A DNA stretch of 64,000 nucleotides, taken from the NCBI RefSeq assembly GCF_013391405.1, contig NZ_JACBFD010000033.1, forward strand, positions 53,411-117,410. The letters are read 5' to 3'. The stretch is from Staphylococcus sp. GSSP0090 (GTDB taxonomy: Bacteria > Bacillota > Bacilli > Staphylococcales > Staphylococcaceae). Below are positions 48,940 to 58,178 of the stretch, one piece after another (the first letter of the stretch is position 1; each line of letters opens with the position of its first letter). The translations under genes were made by a program, and so were the position numbers. The notes beneath the pieces are model-generated. The model searched no databases. It saw only the letters and a list, made by a program, of their open reading frames with translations, and had not been told where the DNA came from.

Positions 48940-50055
48940 TTGAAGAAAAAGTGGATGTGGCTGATAGGGATTGTCGCAATCATAGGTTTAATCGCGATTG
49001 CATTGGTATTAAGGCAAGTGAATAGTAGTTCAGAAGACAAAGATGGATACGATACATATAAAGTGGAGAAAGAAAGCCCACTTAATTTAGAAGGAAAAGC
49101 TTCCCCTCATTCAGTGAAAACATATAATAACAACAGTCAAATTGGGACTTATGTCAGTACACAAGTTGATGATGGTCAATCAGTTAAGCAAGGAGACCCA
49201 TTGATTAACTATGACGTGAACAACAGTAAGCGTCAACAATTAGCAAATAAGGTAGACGAAGCCCAAAACGCAGTGAATGAAGATTATAGAAACATTAATC
49301 AAGCGCCAAATGACAATGATTTACAAAAGAAATTGACGCAAGATCAAAGTGCATTAAGTGAAGCACAACAACAATTAAATCAACATGATAAGCAAGTCAA
49401 TGACAGTGTTTATGCTGCATTTGATGGTAAAGTAGATATCAAAAATAATGAAAATGTTTCTGATGGACAACCGATTTTACAATTGGTTTCAAACGAACCC
49501 CAAATTAAGACAACGGTTTCTGAATTTGATTTAGATAAAATCAAAGAAGGCGACAAAGTCGATGTCAAAGTCACAAGTAACGGTAAAACAGGTAAAGGTG
49601 AAATTCAAAAAATTTCTGAATTACCTAAGAGTTATGAGGAGAAATTAAGTGAATCTGGTGCTGCAGGTGGTGCAAGTGCTGGCGCAAGTGGTGAAGAAGA
49701 AGGTGCTGCGACATCAGCGTCTAATCCAGTTGAATCTGATCCAAGTGGTGGCAATGATTCCGAATCATCTAAATATACGGTTCTTATCAGTAATTTAGAT
49801 ATCCCAGTACGTGCAGGTTATTCAATGGAAGTGAAAGTGCCATTAGATTCCATTAAATTACCAAAATCTGTATTGACGAAAGATAATGAAGTATTTGTTG
49901 TTAATAAAGATAATAAAGTAGAAAAACGTGATATTACGATTGATAAAGTTAACGGTGAAATCTTCGTTAAAAAAGGATTGAAAAAAGGTGACAAACTGAT
50001 TAAAAATCCTAAAAAAACAATGAATGATGGAGACAAAGTTGAGGTGTCATCATGA
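48940..50055 (+). CDS. MacA/HlyD-like exporter adaptor
   Basis: A 371-aa membrane-fusion-type adaptor: N-terminal signal anchor (about residues 5-24), lipoyl-like half-motifs flanking a Gln/Asn-rich coiled coil (about 95-155), beta-barrel region, then membrane-proximal domain. Residues about 235-278 form a Ser/Gly/Ala/Glu-rich low-complexity insertion. Start is TTG 48940, 10 bp after AAGGAG (the ATG at 48935 is followed at once by a stop). Its stop overlaps the ABC ATPase start by 4 nt. Confidence 0.85.
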   Translation: MKKKWMWLIGIVAIIGLIAIALVLRQVNSSSEDKDGYDTYKVEKESPLNLEGKASPHSVKTYNNNSQIGTYVSTQVDDGQSVKQGDPLINYDVNNSKRQQLANKVDEAQNAVNEDYRNINQAPNDNDLQKKLTQDQSALSEAQQQLNQHDKQVNDSVYAAFDGKVDIKNNENVSDGQPILQLVSNEPQIKTTVSEFDLDKIKEGDKVDVKVTSNGKTGKGEIQKISELPKSYEEKLSESGAAGGASAGASGEEEGAATSASNPVESDPSGGNDSESSKYTVLISNLDIPVRAGYSMEVKVPLDSIKLPKSVLTKDNEVFVVNKDNKVEKRDITIDKVNGEIFVKKGLKKGDKLIKNPKKTMNDGDKVEVSS

Positions 50056-50732
50056 TAGAACTTGTAGATATCAATCGACACTTCAAAAATGGTGATGAAG
50101 AGAACCATATTTTGAAAGACATTCATATCAACATTAAAGAAGGCGAGTTCATCGCCATCATGGGACCATCAGGTTCAGGTAAGAGTACATTAATTAACAT
50201 TTTAGGCTTTATTGATCGTGGTTATGAAGGAGATTATCTTTTTAATGGAGAAAATTATAAGAAAAGCTCAGATAACCACCTTGCGGAAATCCGAAATAAA
50301 ACGGTAGGCTTTGTCTTCCAAAATTTTAAACTGATTCAAAATAATACCATTTTGGAAAATGTCAGTATCCCATTAGTCTATGGTGGACTTGGTTCTCAAG
50401 CGCGCAAAGACCGTGTGAGAGAAACATTACATGATGTGGGCCTATACGATAAAGAAAATCTTGTGCCTAATAAATTGTCAGGTGGCCAACAACAACGTGT
50501 GGCGATTGCACGTGCGATTATTAATCGCCCTAAATTTATTATCGCCGATGAACCTACAGGTGCCTTGGATTCTAAGACATCTAAAGATATTATGGACTTG
50601 TTTATCAAATTAAATAAGGAACATAATACGACAATGATTCTTGTCACACATGACCGTAAAGTGGCAGATAAAGCAGACCGTATTATCCATATCTTGGACG
50701 GTCGTGTTCAGCGAGAAGAGGTGGTTGAATGA
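50052..50732 (+). CDS. MacB/LolD-type ABC transporter ATPase
   Basis: A 226-aa ATPase: Walker A GPSGSGKST (about 37-45), LSGGQQQRVAIARA signature, Walker B FIIADEPTGALD and the H-loop VTHD, all typical of the MacB/LolD/FtsE branch. Overlaps both neighbours by 4 nt, so the three genes are translated as one unit. Such tripartite systems export peptides or antibiotics or act in cell-envelope resistance. Confidence 0.92.
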   Translation: MIELVDINRHFKNGDEENHILKDIHINIKEGEFIAIMGPSGSGKSTLINILGFIDRGYEGDYLFNGENYKKSSDNHLAEIRNKTVGFVFQNFKLIQNNTILENVSIPLVYGGLGSQARKDRVRETLHDVGLYDKENLVPNKLSGGQQQRVAIARAIINRPKFIIADEPTGALDSKTSKDIMDLFIKLNKEHNTTMILVTHDRKVADKADRIIHILDGRVQREEVVE

Positions 50733-51904
50733 AGAACTTATCTAACATTTTAGCCGTTTCATTTAAATCGATTCTTAAAAATAAACGGCGTAATATTTTT
50801 ACGATGATTGGTATCATTATCGGTATCGCCGCCGTGATTACGATTATGTCATTAGGTAATGGATTCAAGAAAACAGCTGCCGACGAATTTTCAGATTCAG
50901 GCGCAGGCAAAAATTCTGCGATTATTAGTTTTATGACAAGTAATGGCGAAGGTGCAAAAGAAAACCCGTTTACACAACAAGATATTGATATTGTGAAACA
51001 AATGAATGGCGTTTCTGATGCGAAAATTAAAGAAAATGAAGATACAGGCTATTCTGCGAAAATGACCAATTCACAGAAAAAAGGCGATATAAGTATTTTG
51101 AAAAAAGCTACTATGGATAATCCTGAAAAGGGACCCGGCTTTGATTCGGACGACAACGAATTACATAAAAAAGTCGTTACGGTCGATGACAAAATTGCGA
51201 AAGATGTCTTCAACAAAGATGCGATTGGCAAGACATTGTATATCGATGGTCAAGGCTTTGAAGTGGTAGGTATTGCCAATGACGCGATGAACCCATCCGC
51301 TGTTAATATGCCTTCTAAAACATTTGATCAGTACATGGGTGATTTAAATCAGGACTTCCCTTCATTACAATTAACGGTTGCGGATGACGCTGATAAAAAA
51401 GACGTAGCAAATAAAGTCGCTGATGAGTTAAATAAAAAAGGTTCTGGTGTTGGTGATGGTAACTACAGCTACAATGATACTGAAGAAATGATGAAAGGTA
51501 TCAACAAAGTATTCGATGGTATTACTTACTTTGTGGCGGCTGTCGCAGGTATTTCACTATTTATCGCAGGTATCGGCGTGATGAACGTGATGTATATCTC
51601 TGTAACGGAACGTACGGAAGAAATCGCGATTCGTCGTGCCTTTGGTGCCAAAGCACGTGATATTGAGTTACAATTCTTAATCGAGAGTGTCGTACTATGT
51701 GTGATTGGTGGACTGATCGGATTGATTCTAGGTATTCTGATTGGCAGTCTAGTTGATGCCGTTACTCCGGATTATATTAAGAGTGTCGTCAGTCTAGGCT
51801 CCGTTGTTATTGCGGTCGGCGTATCGATGTTAATTGGTATTGTATTCGGTTGGATTCCAGCCAGAGCAGCTGCGAAGAAAGAATTGATTGATATCATTAA
51901 ATAG
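50729..51904 (+). CDS. MacB-type ABC permease (FtsX domain)
   Basis: A 391-aa permease: TM1 near residues 22-44, a large extracytoplasmic MacB-PCD domain (about 50-255), then three C-terminal helices with the FtsX core. RTEEIAIRRAFGAKARDI is the coupling-helix region. Mechanotransmission-type exporters of this kind do not move substrate across the lipid bilayer themselves. Last gene of the adaptor-ATPase-permease operon; no clear terminator follows. Substrate unknown. Confidence 0.9.
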   Translation: MKNLSNILAVSFKSILKNKRRNIFTMIGIIIGIAAVITIMSLGNGFKKTAADEFSDSGAGKNSAIISFMTSNGEGAKENPFTQQDIDIVKQMNGVSDAKIKENEDTGYSAKMTNSQKKGDISILKKATMDNPEKGPGFDSDDNELHKKVVTVDDKIAKDVFNKDAIGKTLYIDGQGFEVVGIANDAMNPSAVNMPSKTFDQYMGDLNQDFPSLQLTVADDADKKDVANKVADELNKKGSGVGDGNYSYNDTEEMMKGINKVFDGITYFVAAVAGISLFIAGIGVMNVMYISVTERTEEIAIRRAFGAKARDIELQFLIESVVLCVIGGLIGLILGILIGSLVDAVTPDYIKSVVSLGSVVIAVGVSMLIGIVFGWIPARAAAKKELIDIIK

Positions 51905-52071
51905 CTTTATGAAATTATGGCTTGAGGTACAACTATTACTTTTTTATCTATAGAAATATTTATTGTTAACAAAAAATAATAAACAGACTCAAAGAAATTT
52001 AAGGTATTAAAGAAAAATAGAATAACGTAATTCAACTTATCAGTAGTGGATACGCTTGTACATTTACAGAT

Positions 52072-52080
52072 GGTATAATA
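52072..52080 (+). promoter_or_regulatory. Extended -10 promoter of the type I toxin mRNA
   Basis: TGG-TATAAT, an extended -10, about 53 bp before the toxin ATG; -35 weak. Predicted RNA start near 52087 coincides with the 5' gtcgcctt element that can pair with the 3' end of the message. Confidence 0.6.
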
Positions 52081-52132
52081 ATGGAGTCGCCTTAACTTCC
52101 GGCGGTATTTTCGACGGAAGGAGGTGCTTAAT

Positions 52133-52228
52133 ATGCTTATGATCTTCGTTCACATCATTGCACCAGTCATTAGTGGCTGTGCAGTTGCGTACTTTACTTA
52201 CTGGCTTAGTAGTAAACGCAATAGATAG
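52133..52228 (+). CDS. Fst/PepA1-family type I toxin peptide
   Basis: A 31-aa hydrophobic peptide with the conserved HIIAPVISGC core, a YWLS segment and a basic KRNR tail, matching Fst (par of pAD1) and staphylococcal PepA1/SprA1 toxins that insert in and depolarise the membrane. GGAAGGAGG precedes ATG. The 5' leader can fold over the Shine-Dalgarno (cttcc with ggaag), and gtcgcctt (52086-52093) is exactly complementary to aaggcgac (52229-52236), a long-range 5'-3' closure like that in hok/par mRNAs. Confidence 0.88.
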   Translation: MLMIFVHIIAPVISGCAVAYFTYWLSSKRNR

Positions 52229-52245
52229 AAGGCGACGTCAAGCCG

Positions 52246-52313
52246 CATCAAAAAATCCCCTCACTACCGCAAATAGTGAGGGGATTGGTGCATATATGCA
52301 TATAACCTTCGTT
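52246..52313 (-). ncRNA. Putative antisense antitoxin RNA
   Basis: On the minus strand an extended -10 (TGT-TATAAT, hexamer at 52320-52325) would start an RNA near 52313 that runs through the shared hairpin and ends in a T run near 52250. The size (about 67 nt), convergent arrangement and shared terminator match par RNA II and SprA1AS. The toxin leader ttaacttccg (52092-52101) resembles ataaccttcg in this RNA's region, a possible trans-pairing repeat. Not provable without expression data. Confidence 0.6.
52254..52286. terminator. Shared hairpin terminator of the toxin/antitoxin locus
   Basis: 13-bp perfect stem (aatcccctcacta and complement) with a 7-nt loop. The T tract is strong only on the minus strand, favouring the antisense RNA. 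Confidence 0.82.
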
Positions 52314-52359
52314 AGATGTATTATAACATCATAGTTGATAAGAATGCAAAGTCATTAAT

Positions 52360-54039
52360 TTAAGACAGAGAGAATCTACATTCTAAATCTTCATTTATTA
52401 AAATATGGAAAACATCTTGTGAGATAAAAGGCTCTCCAAATTCTAGTTCATTTATGCCTAATGAGAATATATTGTTAAAAGTTCCTAGAATTTTCTTTCT
52501 TATATTTTCATCATTATTTTCATATAGAATCTTGAAAATAGTTTTAATTTTAATGTTATTACCTACAGTGCTATTATAAAATGCTGCTTCAAAGGTATGA
52601 TTAATAGCAAAAATTTTAGAATGTATATTCTTACATTCTAAAATTTTCTTACAGTTAGTTAATTGTCTTTGTAACTCACTATCATTTTCATGTACATTGT
52701 CTAAGTCATGTAAAACATAGTAAGTAGTATCGAATTGATTTAATATTTTCATAATAGTTTTTATAGTTGTTTTTCCGCGAGCTTCAATAATATGGAAATT
52801 AGCGTTATAATTTTTTTGTATGTAGGCTAAAACCATTTTTTCAGTAGTTCCTTCCACTATAATGTTTTTACTAGAAAAGAAAAATTCATTAACAAAAGGA
52901 TCAACATAATTTAAGATTTTCATGTTTTCAATATCATCTTCATCGAAATTATGAGATGTTGAATTATATAACTTAATAGCGTTTGTTTTAGAATTGTCTA
53001 TCTTGAAAACATCTATAACTGTATGGTCTTGTTCGAGATTTATTAAAATAGGGGAATGAGTAGTAATAATGATTGGCATATTGTTTCCTATTTTATATAA
53101 AGAATTACTCAAACCTCTTATTGCTTCTGGGTGTAAAAAGGCCTCTGGTTCATCAACTAACAACATTCTATTCCCTAAATTTCCAATACCAGTACTTATA
53201 ATATTTTGTATAGTATAAATTAAACTCATTCTTTGTACACCTGTACCTTGTTCTGATAAAAGCATGTCTTTATTATTATTAGAACTGACCATTATTTTTG
53301 TATCAGTATTTTTCAAAAAATCCTTAATAGAAAATGAATTAAGATTACCACCAGAAATATTCATTTTGAGATTTTGATCTGCAAATAAAGTGTTTAGTAT
53401 ATCAGATACACGTTCTTCAATATTCTTTAATGATTTATCTGCCTCAGTTTTTAAGCCTTGAATAAAGTTTTTAACACCATCATTAATATTTTCTAGTTCT
53501 TCTGACTTATAATTAGTTGAAGTAATAGCATCTGAGTAGATATTACTAATGATTTTATCAATTTCTTCAGTAGTCATATGAGGGCGTATGTAATAGGGTT
53601 CTTCTGCATTTATCAATTTTGACAGTTTGTTAAATTGTGTTTTACTTAGGCTATAATTTCATAATACATATTCAGCATTTTTATCAACTTTATAATTTTT
53701 AGATAATTCAATTGTTAGTGAGTCAGTATTGTCGTCAATAATATGCTCTTCAGCCAAATATTTCAAAATATCATCATCAGAATTAAGTGTAAATGTTGCT
53801 TTTAAAATTATAGTTTCATTAATGTTATTAAAGCAATCTACAGGAATTTTATTTGTAGCTGTATTAGTTTTAAAGAATTCACTGATAGCTTCCAAGAAAG
53901 TAGATTTCCCCATATTATTTTTTCCAATTAAAATATTAAAAAAATTAGGTGATATGTCATCATCATTATTCATAAATTTTACTTCGAATGTATCTCTAAA
54001 AACCTTGTAATTTTTGACAGAAAATTTTTTCAATTTCAT
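52360..54039 (-). pseudogene. OLD-family ATP-dependent endonuclease, broken by one in-frame TGA
   Basis: One continuous reading frame of 560 codons with a single TGA at plus 53659-53661 (codon 127). Before it: Walker A IGKNNMGKST (residues 38-47). After it: SEQGTGVQR ABC-like signature, Walker B LLVDEPEAFLHPEA (about residue 293 onward), the THSP H-loop, and a TOPRIM domain (IIVEGTTEK and a DLD pair near 445). OLD nucleases act in phage defence and DNA processing. The 3' part could restart at TTG 53616 but would lack Walker A, so function is probably lost. Sequencing error is the alternative. Confidence 0.85.
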
Positions 54040-54202
54040 AAAACAAGCATCCCCTTTTTTAACAGTTCATATTTATAAGTATATAAAATAAGTTGCCCAA
54101 AATCTAACTGTTTTTTTGGTACACTCTAATCATACACAACATGTTATTGGAAATATCACCACTAAAACGTATGAGTAGGATGTAAATTAATTATGGAGTT
54201 GA

Positions 54203-54561
54203 ATATAAGCGATTATAGATTCTGTGAGAGTAACTTCAATAGTTCAAAATTTAGAAACATGTGGCATAGAGAAAATCTCTACATAGAAATAATCAGGAAA
54301 GTCAGTTGAAAACAGACCTGTATTTCAGGAAGCTTTTAATTTTGTAAGAAAGGGAATCGATTCATTGTGGAGTCGATTGATTTTTTAGGACGTAATTACA
54401 ATGGAATTATTGAATCTGTGAATTATTTAATAGAAAAAGATATTCAGTTAATGATTACAAATTTACCTATGATGAATGAAGTCGTTGGTAATTCATTATG
54501 GTATAAGTTTATGAAAGATTTAATTGTTCAGATTTTAGTGGTGAAATGTTTGAAGTATTAA
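54203..54561 (+). pseudogene. Degenerate Sin-type serine resolvase
   Basis: Translating across frames recovers fragments of the staphylococcal plasmid resolvase Sin: RVTS...QNLE, then [16 protein letters not shown], then after a one-base deletion [21 protein letters not shown] and [15 protein letters not shown]. Two in-frame stops, an internal deletion of about seven residues after QNLE, and loss of everything after the central helix show decay. The 64-codon open frame at 54367-54561 is only the best-preserved piece. Indicates a past plasmid-derived insertion. Confidence 0.82.
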
Positions 54562-54602
54562 GCACATACCTTTTCAGAGATAATCAGCACAATATAGACA
54601 TC

Positions 54603-54616
54603 CATCTATATAGATG
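54603..54616. promoter_or_regulatory. ArsR operator
   Basis: catctatatagatg, a perfect 14-bp palindrome 30 bp before arsR, followed by a partial copy (atctatgtat). Matches the AT-rich dyads bound by staphylococcal ArsR/SmtB regulators. Confidence 0.7.
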
Positions 54617-54646
54617 CTAATCTATGTATTGTCTAGGAGGTATAGA

Positions 54647-54961
54647 ATGTCTTATAAAGCATTGTCATCAATATTAAAAGTCTTATCAGATCCAAGTAGG
54701 TTAGAAATACTAGATTTGCTATCTTGTGGTGAATTATGTGCATGTGATTTGTTAGCGCATTTTCAATTTTCTCAGCCCACATTAAGCCACCATATGAAAT
54801 TATTGGTAACGAATGATTTGGTTACGACACGCAAAGTCGGTAATAAACAGATGTACCAACTTAATCACGTATTATTAGAATCAATTCAGCAAAATTTAAA
54901 CGTAATTAACACCGCTAACCAACACTGTGTATGTAAAAGTATGAAATTAGGTGAATGTTAA
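54647..54961 (+). CDS. arsR: Arsenic-responsive repressor
   Basis: A 104-aa ArsR/SmtB winged-helix repressor. The As(III)-binding ELCACDLL (Cys-x-Cys, here CAC) lies in the alpha-3 helix and [12 protein letters not shown] is the recognition helix. Start ATG 54647 behind AGGAGG; the longer frame from 54614 overlaps the operator. Its stop is 1 bp before the arsB start, so the two are one transcript. Strong family match to the pI258-type ArsR. Confidence 0.92.
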   Translation: MSYKALSSILKVLSDPSRLEILDLLSCGELCACDLLAHFQFSQPTLSHHMKLLVTNDLVTTRKVGNKQMYQLNHVLLESIQQNLNVINTANQHCVCKSMKLGEC

Positions 54962-54962
54962 T

Positions 54963-56252
54963 ATGACTATATTAGCAATTGTCATTTTTTTATTAACGTT
55001 ATCGTTTGTGATATGGCAACCTAAGGGATTAGATATCGGTATTACAGCACTAGTCGGGGCTGTCATTGCCTTGATTACAGGGGTTGTTGGTTTTTCAGAT
55101 GTGTTAGAAGTAACGGGTATTGTATGGAATGCTACATTAACATTTGTGGCGGTCATACTGATTTCATTAATATTAGATGAAATTGGATTTTTTGAATGGT
55201 CGGCCATACATATGGTGAGGGCATCTAAAGGTAATGGATTGAAAATGTTTGTGTTTATTATGTTGCTAGGTGCAGTTGTTGCAGCGTTTTTCGCAAATGA
55301 TGGTGCAGCCTTAATCTTGACGCCCATTGTACTCGCTATGGTGAGAAACCTAGGCTTTAATAAAAAAGTGATATTTCCATTCATCATTGCTAGTGGGTTC
55401 ATTGCAGATACCACGTCATTGCCATTGATTGTAAGTAATTTAGTCAATATTGTATCGGCAGATTATTTTGATATTGGCTTTATTGAATATTTAAGTCGAA
55501 TGATCATTCCTAATCTGTTCGCACTCATCGCAAGTATTGTAGTACTTTGGATATATTTCAGAAAATCAATCCCTAAAACGTTTTATACAGAAAATATCCG
55601 CTCACCTAAAGATGCGATTAAAGATGAAAAATTATTTAAAATGTCATGGATTGTATTAGCTATTTTACTGATTGGTTATCTAGTAAGTGAATTTATTCAA
55701 ATACCAGTATCAATTGTCGCAGGTTTGGTTGCTTTGATATTTGTCTTATTGGCTCGAAAATCGAATGCTGTACATACGAAGCAAGTGATCAAAGGTGCAC
55801 CATGGAATATCGTGTTATTTTCTATTGGTATGTATCTAGTGGTGTTTGGTTTGAAGAATGTAGGTATTACAACCATTTTGGCTGATATTTTGTCGAATAT
55901 TTCTAATTATGGGCTATTTAGTAGCATTCTAGGCATGGGCTTTATCGCAGCCTTTCTATCATCAGTCATGAATAATTTGCCGACCGTACTCATTGATGCT
56001 ATTGCGATTGGGCAGTCAAATGTAACAGGAATGATTAAAGAAGGTATGATTTATGCCAATGTGATTGGGTCAGATTTAGGTCCTAAAATTACACCAATCG
56101 GTTCGTTGGCTACGTTGCTCTGGTTACATGTATTGACTCAAAAAGGCGTCAAAATTTCATGGGGGACATATTTTAAAACAGGTATTATTATTACGATTCC
56201 TGTACTATTGGTAACACTTGTAGGCTTATATCTTACACTTATACTATTTTAA
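54963..56252 (+). CDS. arsB: Arsenite/antimonite efflux pump
   Basis: A 429-aa, about 12-TM ArsB transporter that extrudes As(III)/Sb(III). The ATG start at 54963 gives exactly the length of classical ArsB; the GTG/ATG codons inside the arsR end are internal to the Shine-Dalgarno region. [16 protein letters not shown] and [15 protein letters not shown] are characteristic loops. No arsC (arsenate reductase) follows, so arsenate detoxification would need a reductase elsewhere. Confidence 0.94.
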   Translation: MTILAIVIFLLTLSFVIWQPKGLDIGITALVGAVIALITGVVGFSDVLEVTGIVWNATLTFVAVILISLILDEIGFFEWSAIHMVRASKGNGLKMFVFIMLLGAVVAAFFANDGAALILTPIVLAMVRNLGFNKKVIFPFIIASGFIADTTSLPLIVSNLVNIVSADYFDIGFIEYLSRMIIPNLFALIASIVVLWIYFRKSIPKTFYTENIRSPKDAIKDEKLFKMSWIVLAILLIGYLVSEFIQIPVSIVAGLVALIFVLLARKSNAVHTKQVIKGAPWNIVLFSIGMYLVVFGLKNVGITTILADILSNISNYGLFSSILGMGFIAAFLSSVMNNLPTVLIDAIAIGQSNVTGMIKEGMIYANVIGSDLGPKITPIGSLATLLWLHVLTQKGVKISWGTYFKTGIIITIPVLLVTLVGLYLTLILF

Positions 56253-56401
56253 ACTTAATTGCTGTTTTCATTAATAATGAAGCTGAAGACATTCAATTTT
56301 CATATAGATTTAAAATGGTAAGCACGAAGTTTGTGACTCAAAGTTTTTGCTGAATTTAAAGAAAAGATAGTAATAGATGGCCAATTATAAAAGCTTATGT
56401 T

Positions 56402-56437
56402 TCCCCCTCAATATTCAAAGATATGAGGGGGGTTTTT
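56402..56437. terminator. Terminator between arsB and thrE genes
   Basis: Stem ccccctca / tgaggggg followed by a T run on plus; sits between the convergent arsRB and threonine/serine exporter units. The 150 bp before it carry no arsC remnant that could be recognised. Confidence 0.8.
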
Positions 56438-56459
56438 CACATATTAGAAGCGGTAAAAG

Positions 56460-56918
56460 TTATAAGCGATTCCGTTTTACTTTTAAATATTGTTTTATAT
56501 TCAATGTTTTTGATAATTGATCAGATAGCAGTAAGCCTAACGCAATGGAACCTGCGATAAGAATCGTTCTTATAAATGTATTATTTGCTTCAGTGAAGTT
56601 TAATGTTACCAATTGTTGCATGGCTTTATAGGCTAAACTACCAGGTACTAAAGGGATGATACCAGGAATCATAAAAATGACGACAGGAGATTTAAGGATA
56701 CGACTCATGATATGACTCATCACACCTAAAGTTAAACTACCTAGTAAACTAGAATAGATACTATCCATTTGCATGAGGTCATTTAAGATAAAACTAATAA
56801 GATATCCGGACGCACCTGCTAATCCGGCGGCAAAGAATAATTTTTTTGGTGCATCGTATATGACTGCGAAAAAGTAAGAGGCAGTAAAACTAAACAAAAA
56901 TGCATAGATTAAGTTCAT
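56460..56918 (-). CDS. ThrE-type exporter, small subunit (DUF3815)
   Basis: A 152-aa membrane protein with five hydrophobic segments, the second half of a split threonine/serine exporter of the ThrE family (GIIPLVPGSLAYKAM is the hallmark proline-glycine loop). ATG 56918 is 8 bp from AGGAGG, whereas the GTG at 56927 overlaps it. 12 bp downstream of the large subunit. Substrate inferred from family. Confidence 0.82.
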   Translation of the reverse strand: MNLIYAFLFSFTASYFFAVIYDAPKKLFFAAGLAGASGYLISFILNDLMQMDSIYSSLLGSLTLGVMSHIMSRILKSPVVIFMIPGIIPLVPGSLAYKAMQQLVTLNFTEANNTFIRTILIAGSIALGLLLSDQLSKTLNIKQYLKVKRNRL

Positions 56919-56930
56919 GATATCCACCTC

Positions 56931-57683
56931 CTAAAGTAATAAATAAGCAATAGAAATGCCAGATCCTATAGCGAACGCGATTACCAGCGCTTCTAAAAAC
57001 TTAGCTGTAAAAATTAACATATGTCTACTAAATAAATCTTGAATGGCTGTGGTGATTAAGACACCTGGCACAATCGGCATAATAGAAGCAATCAAGGATG
57101 GGCCTATGGTTTGGTCAATGTTGAATAATTGACTACCCATAAGGACAATGATACCTATCACAAAAGATGCCACAAATTCTGGTATAAACATGGTCGTGGA
57201 TCTACTTTGCATACATTCAACAATTAGAAAACCAAGTAATCCAGCAATAAATGTAATCACAATATTTTGAAAATTTCCGCCCTGTAAATATAAAAAGCTG
57301 AGTGAAATCACACCTGCAGCTAAACACTTCTTCCACAATTTAATACTCAGTGTTGCTTGTTCAATACGATTTAAGTGATCGTAGGCTTGGCTAATTGAAA
57401 TTTGATTACTGGCTAACTGGCGTGAAATGGAATTGACTTGAAATATTTTTAATAAGTTTGTGGTATTTTTATTAATCCTGATAATACGCGTATCATGATT
57501 TTCACTTAGGGAAAAATTGATAAAAATATTAATCACATAACCTTGGCTATTATCGTAGCCCATACATTGTGCGATGCGTTTCATCGTGTCTTCTATACGG
57601 GAAATTTCTGCGCCTGAAGATAATAATATTTTTCCAGCAAGTAGTATCACACGTAAAGTGATTTTATCTTGAGCATGTTCCAT
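56931..57683 (-). CDS. ThrE-type exporter, large subunit (DUF1212)
   Basis: A 250-aa protein: an N-terminal cytoplasmic region of about 115 aa (GAEISRIEDTMKRI, a conserved DUF1212 motif) then five hydrophobic helices with SIMPIVPGVLITTAIQD. Pairs with the small-subunit gene downstream to form a complete ThrE-like threonine/serine exporter. GGAGGTG precedes ATG. Confidence 0.85.
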   Translation of the reverse strand: MEHAQDKITLRVILLAGKILLSSGAEISRIEDTMKRIAQCMGYDNSQGYVINIFINFSLSENHDTRIIRINKNTTNLLKIFQVNSISRQLASNQISISQAYDHLNRIEQATLSIKLWKKCLAAGVISLSFLYLQGGNFQNIVITFIAGLLGFLIVECMQSRSTTMFIPEFVASFVIGIIVLMGSQLFNIDQTIGPSLIASIMPIVPGVLITTAIQDLFSRHMLIFTAKFLEALVIAFAIGSGISIAYLLL

Positions 57684-57832
57684 GTTTACACCTCCAACTG
57701 CATGATTGATAAAGTGTTTATTAATAAGACAACGTGAGTCGATAATATGAATCGGATAAATATATATTGAGTATAGTAAAAAAATTCACTTGTTTCTATT
57801 AATTTATGCATTTTTCAAGTATTATCAGTACG

Positions 57833-57878
57833 TAGGTGTATACCTATTCTTGACAATGACGAATAATGAGTATATGTT
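57833..57878 (+). promoter_or_regulatory. Putative promoter and dyad of the mpsABC operon
   Basis: TTGACA (57850-57855), 17-bp spacer, TATGTT (57873-57878). Directly upstream is the dyad TAGGT-gtat-ACCTA (57833-57846). If used, the message has a leader of about 370 nt before mpsA. Confidence 0.5.
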
Positions 57879-58126
57879 AGTAATATTAAATAAAAATAAA
57901 TATAGTCGTTGAAGGGTACGATTTAATTGATATTACGGCTTTAGCAAGATGTTAATAGAAATATTGGCAAATTGAAAAAGTGGACGAATAAGCATTAAAA
58001 GTTCAAATCATACGACATATTGCTTCGAATAAAACTTTTTACATTTAAAATTTAAAATGAATAGTAATGATATAGAGGTAGCAAAACAAATCACTTTAGA
58101 TGCAAATGAAGTGCGTTGTTATGAAG

Positions 58127-58178
58127 CCGACAATGGTAATGAATCGTTCAGGATTTATTATATATTGTCGGTTTTTTT
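58127..58178 (+). terminator. Terminator-like hairpin in the mpsABC leader
   Basis: ccgacaat (58127-58134) pairs with attgtcgg (58164-58171) and is followed by seven T. It is 75 bp before the mpsA start, so it would end transcription early unless bypassed: a candidate attenuator. The surrounding 60-codon frame has no Shine-Dalgarno and is not called as a gene. Confidence 0.5.

Noticed and set aside
48674..48979. Minus-strand 101-codon frame between the acyltransferase and adaptor genes
   Set aside because: Covers promoter and start regions of a rightward gene; composition not protein-like and no Shine-Dalgarno.
52360..54039. Gabija-type defence system
   Set aside because: The nuclease has OLD-family architecture, but no GajB-like helicase is encoded on either side.
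54367..54561. 64-codon frame as an independent gene
   Set aside because: It is one surviving fragment of the decayed Sin resolvase, with matching sequence continuing upstream in another frame.
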